From assembly GCF_947501385.1 (NCBI RefSeq), contig NZ_CANMVP010000021.1, positions 23,246 to 87,245 of the forward strand: 64,000 nt of DNA, in the 5' to 3' direction. This document shows positions 49,743 through 58,776 of the stretch, piece after piece. Below the pieces are notes generated by a model. That model made no database searches. It was not told the origin of the DNA and was given only the letters and a program-made list of their open reading frames with translations. The stretch comes from an uncultured Polaribacter sp. Its GTDB lineage: Bacteria; Bacteroidota; Bacteroidia; Flavobacteriales; Flavobacteriaceae. A program made the position numbers and the translations under genes. Within the stretch, counting starts at the first letter, position 1; each line of letters begins with the position of its first letter.

Positions 49743-51215
49743 ATGGAAGAAGATATAGAAAAGAATATAAAACCACATCCGGAGGAAGATGTTAAGCAAA
49801 GTGCTCAGAATGAGGCCAAAGGTTTATTAGAAAGCATTCGAAAGTTTTTAATTGAACTCTTTGACTTTAGAGACGATACAGATCATGAAGCTACGTTAGA
49901 AGCAATTAAGGCAGATATACCTTTTAAAGGTGCCACTGCTTGGGTGCTTATTTTTGCCGTATTTGTGGCCTCTATAGGATTGAATGCCAATTCTACTGCA
50001 GTTGTTATTGGAGCCATGCTAATATCTCCTTTAATGGGACCAATTTTAGGTATCGGTATGTCTTTTGCATTAAATGACATTAATACCTTTAAAAAATCGC
50101 TGATCAACTTAGGCATCATGATTGGGCTAAGTTTATTTGCTTCCTTTCTCTTCTTTTATTTCTTTCCGTTAAGTGAAGACAATTCAGAATTGTTAGGAAG
50201 AGTAAGTCCAGATATTCGAGATGTTTTAATCGCCTTTTTTGGAGGTTTGGCTTTAATGGTTGCAAGAACTAAAAAAGGAACCATTGCCTCTGTAATTTTT
50301 GGTGTGGCTATTGCTACTGCGTTAATGCCACCTTTATGTACAGCCGGTTATGGTTTGGCAAAAGGTAATTTTTCTTACTTTTTTGGTGCGATGTATTTGT
50401 TTACAATCAATACCATTTTTATTGCTTTGGCAACATTTTTAGTATTGAAATTATTGCGTTTTCCAATGCATAAATATGCAAATGCTGCGAAGAGAAAAAG
50501 GTACTCTACCATTGCAACGGTAGTTGGTATTGCCGTGATGATCCCTGCTATTTTTACCTTTATTAATGTATTTCAGGACAACCAAGTAAATACTCAAATA
50601 AATGCTTTTATTAAAAACGAAATAAAAGCAAATAAGTCTCTACAGTTAATTGACTGGGATAAAGACATTGATAAAAAAGAAATTTATTTAAACTTTTTTA
50701 ACGAAATTACGGATGCTACTGAGAATGACTTAACAAACGAATTGTCAAACATCGTTTTTTATCCAAATATTGGAGATTTTCAACTAAAAATTAAAGGAAG
50801 CGATACAAAGAGTTTCGAACTGATTACAACTGCTTATAAAGAGAAACGAGAAGAGCTCCAGGAAAGTAAAAATATCATTGCGGGTTTACAGAAGCAAATA
50901 ACAGCATTACAAGAAACGATCTCTACTTTAAACACTAGGATTGAGCAAGATGCATTGAATAAAAATCAGAAAGTGGTTGCTTTTAGTAGAATTGCAAAAG
51001 ACGCAAAAATTAGATATGTAGATATTAAAGAAATTAGTTTTGCAAATGTGTTGTCCTCTAAAGATTTTATAAAAATAGATACCATACCCATTGCGACTAT
51101 AAAATGGAATCGAAAATTATCTGATAGTATTATTGCACCAAAAGAAAGAGAATTAAGACGTTGGTTGCAAAAAGAAATGGCACTAGATACACTTTTTATT
51201 AAAAGAGATAGATAA
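49743..51215 (+). CDS. DUF389 (TIGR00341-type) membrane protein
   Basis: 490 residues. An acidic N-terminal region is followed by the DUF389 core, helical and glycine-rich (GATAWVLIFAVFVASIGLNANSTAVVIGAMLISPLMGPILGIGMSFAL), with about six membrane helices to residue 275, then a long soluble tail containing a coiled coil (YKEKREELQESKNIIAGLQKQITALQETISTLNTR). Function of the family is not established. Its 3' end faces the ECF sigma gene. Confidence 0.88.
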   Translation: MEEDIEKNIKPHPEEDVKQSAQNEAKGLLESIRKFLIELFDFRDDTDHEATLEAIKADIPFKGATAWVLIFAVFVASIGLNANSTAVVIGAMLISPLMGPILGIGMSFALNDINTFKKSLINLGIMIGLSLFASFLFFYFFPLSEDNSELLGRVSPDIRDVLIAFFGGLALMVARTKKGTIASVIFGVAIATALMPPLCTAGYGLAKGNFSYFFGAMYLFTINTIFIALATFLVLKLLRFPMHKYANAAKRKRYSTIATVVGIAVMIPAIFTFINVFQDNQVNTQINAFIKNEIKANKSLQLIDWDKDIDKKEIYLNFFNEITDATENDLTNELSNIVFYPNIGDFQLKIKGSDTKSFELITTAYKEKREELQESKNIIAGLQKQITALQETISTLNTRIEQDALNKNQKVVAFSRIAKDAKIRYVDIKEISFANVLSSKDFIKIDTIPIATIKWNRKLSDSIIAPKERELRRWLQKEMALDTLFIKRDR

Positions 51216-51226
51216 AAAAGACCGTT

Positions 51227-51808
51227 TTAAAAGAGTGTCTTTAGTCTTACAATATTTCTTAAAAAGAACAAAATCAATGTATCGCTGTCAAATCCTTTGC
51301 GTATTTTTTTAAAGGCTGTTCTCATATGCGATTCTACTGTTTTTTTTGAGATATTTAGTGTTTTCGCAATTTCATCATACTTTAAACCGCCTAATTTGTT
51401 GAGCTCTAATACTTTTTTACAAACAGGTGGTAAGGTTTCAATAAGCTGTTTTAATTTTTTAATTCTAGAATTTATCAACTCTTTATCTTCAGGAATGGCA
51501 TCTCGTAAGGTCTTTTCTTTAATTTCCCCCAGTAAATGCGTTCTGTGTTTTGTTTTTCGGTATTGATCAATATACGTAGTATAAGAAACCCAGTATAAAT
51601 AGCCTTTTACCGTTTTACTAATATTCAAATCGTGCCGGTTCATCCACAAGGTCATAAACACCTGCTGTACAATATCTTCTGAGCTATAAATATCATGAGA
51701 AAGCGATCTGATATACCCCACAAGAGGTTTGTAATACTTCTTAAAAAGTACATCAAAAGCAGCACGGTCATCTTTTTTAATGCTAAGAATTAATTCTTGG
51801 TCTTTCAT
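51227..51808 (-). CDS. ECF RNA polymerase sigma factor (FecI-like)
   Basis: 193 residues. Region 2 is AAFDVLFKKYYKPLVGYIRSLSHDIYSSEDIVQQVFMTLWMNR; region 4 has LPPVCKKVLELNKLGGLKYDEIAKTLNISKKTVESHMRTAFKKIRKGF, the typical Bacteroidota sigma-70 family 1 form. It would direct RNA polymerase to the downstream susCD genes once released by the FecR protein. It is divergent from fecR with a 543-base gap, an arrangement usual for cell-surface signalling modules. Confidence 0.95.
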   Translation of the reverse strand: MKDQELILSIKKDDRAAFDVLFKKYYKPLVGYIRSLSHDIYSSEDIVQQVFMTLWMNRHDLNISKTVKGYLYWVSYTTYIDQYRKTKHRTHLLGEIKEKTLRDAIPEDKELINSRIKKLKQLIETLPPVCKKVLELNKLGGLKYDEIAKTLNISKKTVESHMRTAFKKIRKGFDSDTLILFFLRNIVRLKTLF

Positions 51809-52351
51809 AAATCAACGGATATATGGGTATTATTTTGTTGGGAAATATACATAAAAAATAGATAGTAGTTTTTATTTGAAGTGGTAGTAGGGCAGAATCA
51901 GTACTGAATTCTTTTTTAACAAAGTATGATTCTGCTCTGCATTGGTAGGTCATCGAAAGAATTGTCCTAAAAGGAATGGTATTGTACATTCAATTCCTCA
52001 AAAAATTTGAAGCGGAATATGATGAGCGATTTCTTTTTGATTTTCTGGATGATGTATAACCCTGCCTTTGCTGGCAGGCAGGTCCTACAGAGTATTGTGT
52101 TTGGGGTGTTCTTGTTTCTATATTGCCTGATGCCCTAGGGGAAAATGTTTTATTTTTTCAATATTAAATTAGTTGCTACACTACCTTGATACGGGCAAAT
52201 GAATGTTTTTTTAAATGTATGGGTAGGTCTTAGGAAGCCAACAGAAACCAACATTAGGAATCGATACCTAAATTTTTTAACTTTCCACTAAGGGTTTTTG
52301 CAAACTGAAATCGATATACTAATAGAGACTCCCAAACAATACGATTATTGA
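51809..52351. other. Sigma factor-fecR intergenic region
   Basis: No gene is supported; the minus-strand ORF at 51783-51989 is an upstream shadow of the sigma gene. The gap holds a short palindromic element CCTGCC...GGCAGG at 52061-52082, seen again at 53819 and 63879, and presumably the fecR and sigma promoters, but no exact TTTG-N19-TAnnTTTG match was found, as would fit an ECF-dependent promoter. Confidence 0.5.
52061..52082. repeat. CCTGCC/GGCAGG palindromic mini-element, copy 1
   Basis: CCTGCCTTTGCTGGCAGGCAGG is a near-palindrome of 22 bases. Related copies lie at 53819-53833 and 63879-63899, both placed inside other repeats. Confidence 0.6.
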
Positions 52352-53554
52352 ATGAAAAATACCATACTAAAATATTTAACAGAGAACAGCATTACAGCTA
52401 CAGAGCTAGAGCAGTTGATTCATTGGCTTAAAAAACCTGAAAACCTAAAAGAATTTCAGGCGTATATTAAAGAGAACTACCATTTGAATATGGTATATGA
52501 TGTGATTGATGATGAAGCCGCCCTTCAAAAAGTAAAAAGAGCTATTAAAAATCAAGAAAAACCAGTACGTAGCTTCTATCTGCGTTATGCAGCGGCAGCA
52601 GCCGTATTTATTGGTGTGTTGGCTACAGGCTATTTCTTTAGAGGCAACATATTCAATACCACTATAGAAACCACCCCTATCATTGTCAACAACCAAATAG
52701 AAACGGGTACCGACAAAGCAAAACTAACCCTAGCCTCTGGAGAAGAAATTACCTTAATTAAAGGCGCCTCCTTCCAAAGTGCCAATGCCACCAGCAACGG
52801 AGAAGAAATCGTCTACCAAGAAACCAGAAACCAGAAACCAGAAACTAGAAACCAAATAACCTACAACACCCTAACCATCCCCAGAGGCGGCCAATTTACC
52901 ATGACCCTAGCCGACGGCACCCAGGTATGGCTCAACTCAGAAACCCAAATTAAATACCCAGTAGCCTTTACCAAAGGAGAAACAAGACAGGTAGAACTTA
53001 TCTATGGTGAAGCCTATTTTGACGTTTCCCCAAGTACAGCACATAAAGGAGCGTCCTTTAAAGTAGTGTCTCCGTCATTAACGTCATTGCGAGGTACGAA
53101 GCAATCTGTCAATAACAACCAAATCATAGAAGTATTGGGTACTGAGTTTAACCTTAAAGCCTATAAAGACGAAACCACACTCTATACCACGCTGGTAGAA
53201 GGCAAAGTACGGGTGCACTACGGAGACCAAAGTAATACGCTGCTACCTGGGCAACAGGCAGTATTACATAGTACGCAGCAACAAATGGAGATAAAACAAG
53301 TAAACCCCCACCGAGAAACCGCCTGGAGGCATGGCGAGTTTATGCTAGCCCATAAAACCCTAAAAGAAATCATGCAGGTGCTGTCACGTTGGTATGATAT
53401 GGAGGTTCGCTTTACCAGGCCAGAACTGGGCGAGGTACGTTTTGTAGGGGTATTGGGCAAAGACCAAACCATTGTAGAAATACTAAATACCATTAAAAGC
53501 TTTGGGGTAATTAACGATTATAAAATTAATAACAAAACAGTAACGCTTATGTAG
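52352..53554 (+). CDS. FecR-family anti-sigma regulator
   Basis: 400 residues. An N-terminal cytoplasmic sigma-binding domain is followed by a membrane helix at about 78-97 (YLRYAAAAAVFIGVLATGYFF), the periplasmic FecR domain (LTIPRGGQFTMTLADGTQVWLNSETQIKYP) and a C-terminal DUF4974 domain (MQVLSRWYDMEVRF). It would hold the ECF sigma inactive until the STN domain of the downstream SusC reports substrate. Residues ETRNQKPETRNQ are encoded by five tandem AGAAACC heptamers. The C-rich codon use of 52680-52980 differs from surrounding genes. Confidence 0.94.
   Translation: MKNTILKYLTENSITATELEQLIHWLKKPENLKEFQAYIKENYHLNMVYDVIDDEAALQKVKRAIKNQEKPVRSFYLRYAAAAAVFIGVLATGYFFRGNIFNTTIETTPIIVNNQIETGTDKAKLTLASGEEITLIKGASFQSANATSNGEEIVYQETRNQKPETRNQITYNTLTIPRGGQFTMTLADGTQVWLNSETQIKYPVAFTKGETRQVELIYGEAYFDVSPSTAHKGASFKVVSPSLTSLRGTKQSVNNNQIIEVLGTEFNLKAYKDETTLYTTLVEGKVRVHYGDQSNTLLPGQQAVLHSTQQQMEIKQVNPHRETAWRHGEFMLAHKTLKEIMQVLSRWYDMEVRFTRPELGEVRFVGVLGKDQTIVEILNTIKSFGVINDYKINNKTVTLM
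52819..52853. repeat. Heptamer microsatellite (AGAAACC)5 inside fecR
   Basis: Five tandem seven-base units, the fourth with one C-to-T change. The period is not a multiple of three, so a one- or two-unit change would shift the reading frame upstream of the FecR domain. Confidence 0.85.
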
Positions 53555-53996
53555 TGTTGAAAGTTAAAAGTTAAAAGTTAAAAAGTGCAAAGTATGAATA
53601 TAAATACAAAACATAAAATCAAAACCAAAATGTCACCCTGAGCCTGTCGAAGGGCTGTTCAATAAAAAGTACAAAACATGAATATAAATACAAAACATAA
53701 AATCACTAACAGCTTAACGCAAATAGCCTAAAGCCCAAAAACCAAAACCTATGACCTAAAAACAACACCAAGAAAATCTCATCGAAAAGGGTGAGATCCC
53801 GACAGACATCAGGATTAGCCTGCCTGCGGCAGGTTAGACTAGCAATTTTAAGTACACACGCAAAACGTGTTTCTTAAAAATTGCGTCTCACTAAAAAGGA
53901 GGAAACAGTTCATACCTGCAAAGTTCAAACTGTAAATCCCCCTCAAACGTATTCATTTAATTAAAAAATAAAAACTAACTAAATACACACAAATTT
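53555..53996. other. fecR-susC intergenic region rich in repeats
   Basis: It contains a heptamer array (about 53557-53585), a directly repeated 27-base word TGAATATAAATACAAAACAT... at 53594 and 53679, a CCTGAGCCTGTCGAAGG-type repeat fragment (53637), and a palindromic element at 53791-53891. No gene is seen. Confidence 0.65.
53791..53891. repeat. Palindromic hairpin element, copy 1 (upstream of susC)
   Basis: Bounded by GTGAGA and TCTCAC, it has a GATCC...GGAT stem and a second hairpin GCAATTTTAAG/CTTAAAAATTGC. A nested CCTGCCTGCGGCAGG sits between, flanked by TTAG on both sides. Homologous to copies at 62620 and 62766. Confidence 0.7.
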
Positions 53997-56900
53997 ATGG
54001 AAATTAAATTAAACCTAGTCGTGTTTCGCTATAGAAAACGACTCTTGATGCTACTTATGAAAACATTCTTGTTCTTACTCTGCACCACCGTATTCAGTTT
54101 TAATGTAGAAAACAGTTTGGCGCAAAAAAAGGTGACTATAAAGACCGACCAGCTACTGACGGTAGATGAGGTGTTTGATCTAATTATAGACCAAACCGCC
54201 TTCCGTTTTATGTATCCAGAAGACCTGTTTAAAGAGCTACCCAAAGTAACGGTAAAAAAAGGCACCTTTAGGCTGGGCAAACTCTTACAACAAATTTTAC
54301 CCAAAGGGCAATTTAGCATTGTATTAAGTACCAACAACCGGATTGTAATTAACAAAAAAACAAAGGCCCAACAACGGCAGGTCTCGGGTAAAGTAACCGA
54401 TGCCACAGGGCAACCCATCCCAGGGGTAACGGTAATGCTTAAGGGTACCTCTAGGGGTACGGCCACTGATTTTGATGGCAACTACCAAATTAGCGTACCA
54501 GACCCCGCCAGTGTCTTGGTCTTTTCCTATCTAGGCTATGCCACACAAGAAATCTTGGTAGGTACTCAAAGGATTATGAATATAAGCCTTAAAGAAAGTG
54601 TGAATGCCCTAGATGAAGTGACGATTAATGCAGGGTACTACAAAACCTCTCAACGTCAAGCAACAGGGAATATAGCCAAAGTGACCGCTGTAGAAATAGA
54701 GCAACAACCAGTATCCAATCCTTTGCAAACTTTACAAGGAAGAATGTCAGGAGTATATATACAACAACAAAGTGGTGTACCAGGAGGTGCTTTTAGCATT
54801 TTAATTAGAGGACAAAATAGTTTACGAGATGGTAGAGGAGGTACTATAAATGGAAACCTTCCTTTGTATTTAATAGATGGTGTTCCGTTTCCTTCTGCCT
54901 CGATATCAGGTACGGGAGGTACAAATCTGGGTAATGCAGTTACTCAAGGAGGAAATCCGTTAAGCACGATTAATCCAAATGATATTGAAAGTATTGAGGT
55001 CTTAAAAGATGCTGATGCTACATCCATTTATGGATCTCGTGGTGCTAACGGCGTGGTATTGATCACTACCAAAAGAGGAAAAACAGGTAAGACCAAAATA
55101 GATGTTAATTACTCATATGGTCTTGGTCAGGTAACTAATAAAATGAATCTATTAAATACAGAAGAATATCTGGAAATGCGTAATGAAGCATTTGCTAACG
55201 ATAATTTCAATCCACCTTCTTTTTTTGAACGATTTTTCCCAGATGTCTTTTTTTGGGATCAAGATCGTTTTACCGATTGGCAAGAAGTTTTATTAGGTGA
55301 TACTGCCGAACAGACCAATGCACAAATTAATATTTCTGGAGGTAACGACCAGACCCAATTTGTATTCGGAGGCAGTTATTTTAGGGAAACTACGGTATTT
55401 CCTGGAAACAATGATTTTCAGCGTATTTCGGGACGGTTCAATTTAAATCACCAATCCAAAAATGGAAAACTAAATGCCAACCTCTCAGTAAACTATTCAA
55501 ATAGTAGTAGTAATTTAATATCAGACTTTACAGCACTTGCGTTTAGATTGGCTCCCAACTCACCATCACTGTATGACGAAGAAGGCAATTTAAACTGGGA
55601 GGATGGGACCTGGTTCAACCCTTTAGCACAGCTTGAAAATAAATATCAAAACTTGACAGATAATTTGGTATCCAATGCCGTTTTAGGTTATTTTATAACA
55701 CCTGAAATTCAGTTTAAGACATCAATCGGGTTTACTCTTCAAAAAACAGATGAAAACAGTATTTTGCCATTAAGTGCGAGGAATCCTGAAACCATTACTA
55801 GTACTAGTACAGGTAGTGCGAATTTTTCGACATCCAACTTAAGAAGCTGGATTGTTGAACCTCAATTGGAATATAAAAAAGCTTTTGAAAATGGGAAATT
55901 AAATACCTTGATTGGTACGACTTTTCAAAATTCAGTTCAGGAAGTAGATGGAATAGCCGGATCTGGGTATACCAGTGATGCACTGCTCAGAAATCGGAAT
56001 GCCGCTGTTATATTAAGTTCTTTAGGTTCTAATTATTCACAGTATCGATACAGTGCCCTTTTTGGAAGAATCAATTATAATTATGACCGACGCTATATTA
56101 TAAATCTAACAGGTAGACGGGATGGCTCCAGTCGATTTGGTCCAGGTAAACAATTTGCTAATTTCGGCAGTATTGGTGCTGCGTGGTTATTTTCTAATGA
56201 GGCCTTTATAAAAAATACTTGGGATTTTCTAAGTTATGGAAAATTAAGAGGAAGTTATGGAACAACGGGGAACGATAATATTGGAAATTACGGATATTTA
56301 AATACCTATATATCAACAAATAATCCCTATAATGGGGTTTCAGGGTTGTCTCTAACCCGTTTAAGCAATCCTGATTTTTCTTGGGAAACCGTGCGAAAAT
56401 TGGAAGTAGGCTTGGAGTTGGGTTTTGCAAAAGATAAAATTTTATTAAATACTAGTTGGTATAGGAATCGTACTTTGGATCAACTCCTGGCGTTGCCTTT
56501 ACCAGTTATTACAGGTCAATCTTCTATCCAGTTCAATTTACCTGCCGAGATTGAAAACCGAGGTTGGGAATTTGAATTAAATACAGTCAATGTAAACAAA
56601 GCTGATTTTAAATGGAATACGAGTATTAATTTAAGTATACCCCGTTCAAAATTGGTAAAATATGATGAATTAGAAAATTCTCCATTTGCTGATAGGTATG
56701 AAGTAGGGAGTTCATTATTTATAAGAAAAGGACCTGTATATACAGGTGTGGATCCAGATACGGGAATTTATACTTTTGAAGATGTCAACGAGGATGGCAC
56801 TATTGATAATAATGATTATCAGATAATAGGAGAAGTCGCTCAAGATTTTTTTTGGGGGGTTCAAAATAATTTGACCTATAATGGGTTGGAATTAAGCTTT

Positions 56901-57317
56901 TTATTTCAATTTGTAAAACAAACGGGAAATAGTTATATAACTTCTTTTGGGGATCCAGGAAGTTTCTCTAATCAGCCAGAAGTCGTGTTGAGTCGTTGGC
57001 AAAATCCTGACGACATTACAAATATCCAAAGATATTATATCACTTCTAGTGTTGCGCAAAGAGCAGCCCTGAATAACAGAATCTCCAATGCCAGTATTGT
57101 AGACGCCTCTTTTATACGCTTAAGCAATTTGTCGTTAGCTTATAAATTTCCAAATAGGATAACCAACAGATTAAAATTACAGCAATTAAAGGTTTATCTA
57201 CAAGGACAGAACCTCTTTACCATTACAAATTACAATGGTCTAAACCCTGAAAGCCAAAGTACTATTGCCTTACCACCATTACAGATGATTACTACAGGGA
57301 TTCAATTCACCTTCTAA
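53997..57317 (+). CDS. SusC/RagA-family TonB-linked outer membrane transporter with STN signalling domain
   Basis: 1106 residues. After a membrane/signal segment (LLMLLMKTFLFLLCTTVFSF) comes a secretin/TonB short N-terminal (STN) domain at about 45-115 (VTIKTDQLLTVDEVFDLIIDQTAFRFMYP), a carboxypeptidase-regulatory-like domain (VSGKVTDATGQPIPGVTVMLKGTSRG), the plug with YLIDGVPFP, and a barrel to the C-terminal ITTGIQFTF. The STN domain is the part that contacts FecR. Base composition changes near 54640: the N-terminal third is rich in CC-containing codons, the rest is AT-rich. Its SusD partner follows by seven bases. Confidence 0.95.
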   Translation: MEIKLNLVVFRYRKRLLMLLMKTFLFLLCTTVFSFNVENSLAQKKVTIKTDQLLTVDEVFDLIIDQTAFRFMYPEDLFKELPKVTVKKGTFRLGKLLQQILPKGQFSIVLSTNNRIVINKKTKAQQRQVSGKVTDATGQPIPGVTVMLKGTSRGTATDFDGNYQISVPDPASVLVFSYLGYATQEILVGTQRIMNISLKESVNALDEVTINAGYYKTSQRQATGNIAKVTAVEIEQQPVSNPLQTLQGRMSGVYIQQQSGVPGGAFSILIRGQNSLRDGRGGTINGNLPLYLIDGVPFPSASISGTGGTNLGNAVTQGGNPLSTINPNDIESIEVLKDADATSIYGSRGANGVVLITTKRGKTGKTKIDVNYSYGLGQVTNKMNLLNTEEYLEMRNEAFANDNFNPPSFFERFFPDVFFWDQDRFTDWQEVLLGDTAEQTNAQINISGGNDQTQFVFGGSYFRETTVFPGNNDFQRISGRFNLNHQSKNGKLNANLSVNYSNSSSNLISDFTALAFRLAPNSPSLYDEEGNLNWEDGTWFNPLAQLENKYQNLTDNLVSNAVLGYFITPEIQFKTSIGFTLQKTDENSILPLSARNPETITSTSTGSANFSTSNLRSWIVEPQLEYKKAFENGKLNTLIGTTFQNSVQEVDGIAGSGYTSDALLRNRNAAVILSSLGSNYSQYRYSALFGRINYNYDRRYIINLTGRRDGSSRFGPGKQFANFGSIGAAWLFSNEAFIKNTWDFLSYGKLRGSYGTTGNDNIGNYGYLNTYISTNNPYNGVSGLSLTRLSNPDFSWETVRKLEVGLELGFAKDKILLNTSWYRNRTLDQLLALPLPVITGQSSIQFNLPAEIENRGWEFELNTVNVNKADFKWNTSINLSIPRSKLVKYDELENSPFADRYEVGSSLFIRKGPVYTGVDPDTGIYTFEDVNEDGTIDNNDYQIIGEVAQDFFWGVQNNLTYNGLELSFLFQFVKQTGNSYITSFGDPGSFSNQPEVVLSRWQNPDDITNIQRYYITSSVAQRAALNNRISNASIVDASFIRLSNLSLAYKFPNRITNRLKLQQLKVYLQGQNLFTITNYNGLNPESQSTIALPPLQMITTGIQFTF

Positions 57318-57324
57318 AAAAATA

Positions 57325-58752
57325 ATGATGAAAATAACATTTAATAATAGCAGAAATTTAATATCAAAATCCTACGGATTGATTGTAGCAGCTTTTTTTG
57401 GGGCGATAGCATTGTTTTCCTGTGAGGATTTTGTGGATATTGATCCACCAAGAACAGAAGTTACCAGTGAAACCGTATTTACTACTGATGCTACAGTGCT
57501 ATCTGCCATAAGCGGTATTTATAGTCAAATGATTACCAATCGAAGCTTTACCAACGCTGAGATTGAACAGTATACAGGACTGGCTTCGGATGAACTACTT
57601 AACTTTAATACCTTTTCGCTTGATGATGGGGAATTTTTTACGAATAATTTAAATCCAGATAATGGAATTGTGTTTGGGTCGTTTTGGGAGCAAGCCTATA
57701 ATTATATATGGAATGCTAATGAAATTTTGGAACAGTTAGAGAATGCGTCGTCTATTACGGATTTTACTAAGAATCAGATTAGTGGAGAAGCCCTATTTGT
57801 ACGTGCCTTTTGCCATTTTTATTTGGTCAATTTATTTGGCGAGATCCCTATTGTAACTACTACAGATTTCCAAAGAAATAAAGTATTAAGTCGTTCATCA
57901 ATTAATTTAGTCTATGAACAAATCATTTCAGATTTATTAGAAGCACAATCTTTGATGACGGATGATTTTTCCTTTGCGAATGACGAACGGGTACGTCCTA
58001 ATAAAGGAGCTGCGACTGCCTTGTTGGCAAGAGTCTACTTATATCAAGAAGATTGGATAAATGCAGAAGCTCAAGCCACGGCACTTATTAATTTATCAAG
58101 CACCTATTCATTGGAAACTGACCTTAATCAGGTATTTACGCCAAACAATACCGAAGCAATCTGGCAGTTAAAACCAGCAACACCTTCTGGTTTTGTGCTT
58201 CAAGCACAGAAATTCGTGCTTACAAGCAGACCTTCAGAGGTATCATTGGCAGATGATTTTTATAATGCTTTTGAGACAGGGGATAATAGACAATCAGATT
58301 GGGTAGGTATGCTTATGGATGATGGTGATACCTTTTACTATCCCTTTAAATACAAATTCCCTGATGGAAATCTTGTAGAGTATTCTACTCTTTTTCGCTT
58401 AGGAGAGCAGTATCTAATCCGTGCAGAAGCCCATGCAAGGCAAAATAAGCTAGCAAGTGCAATAGCAGACCTAGACATAATTCGTCATAGAGCGGGTTTA
58501 CCATTAATAGCCCAAACCAATCCCAGTATCAGTCAAATAGATTTGTTGGATGCGATATTAAAAGAACGAAGATTTGAATTGTTTGTAGAATGGGGGCATC
58601 GCTGGTTTGATTTAAGACGCTTTGGACAAGCAGGTACAGTACTGTCCGCTATTCCTTTAAAAGATTGGCAATCTACAGACATATTATTTCCAATTCCCAT
58701 ATCTGAATTAGAAGTAAATCCGAACCTATTACCTCAGAACAATGGTTATTAA
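57325..58752 (+). CDS. SusD/RagB-family lipoprotein
   Basis: 475 residues. Lipobox AIALFSCEDF and family pattern FVDIDPPRTEVTSETVF near the N terminus, EALFVRAFCHFYLVNLFGEIPI (TPR core) and the C-terminal ILKERRFELFVEWGHRWFDLRRFG. It is the surface lid of the STN-SusC channel and the second gene of the uptake unit. The substrate is unknown. Confidence 0.94.
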   Translation: MMKITFNNSRNLISKSYGLIVAAFFGAIALFSCEDFVDIDPPRTEVTSETVFTTDATVLSAISGIYSQMITNRSFTNAEIEQYTGLASDELLNFNTFSLDDGEFFTNNLNPDNGIVFGSFWEQAYNYIWNANEILEQLENASSITDFTKNQISGEALFVRAFCHFYLVNLFGEIPIVTTTDFQRNKVLSRSSINLVYEQIISDLLEAQSLMTDDFSFANDERVRPNKGAATALLARVYLYQEDWINAEAQATALINLSSTYSLETDLNQVFTPNNTEAIWQLKPATPSGFVLQAQKFVLTSRPSEVSLADDFYNAFETGDNRQSDWVGMLMDDGDTFYYPFKYKFPDGNLVEYSTLFRLGEQYLIRAEAHARQNKLASAIADLDIIRHRAGLPLIAQTNPSISQIDLLDAILKERRFELFVEWGHRWFDLRRFGQAGTVLSAIPLKDWQSTDILFPIPISELEVNPNLLPQNNGY

Positions 58753-58776
58753 TAATAGCTAATAAATACTTAATAA

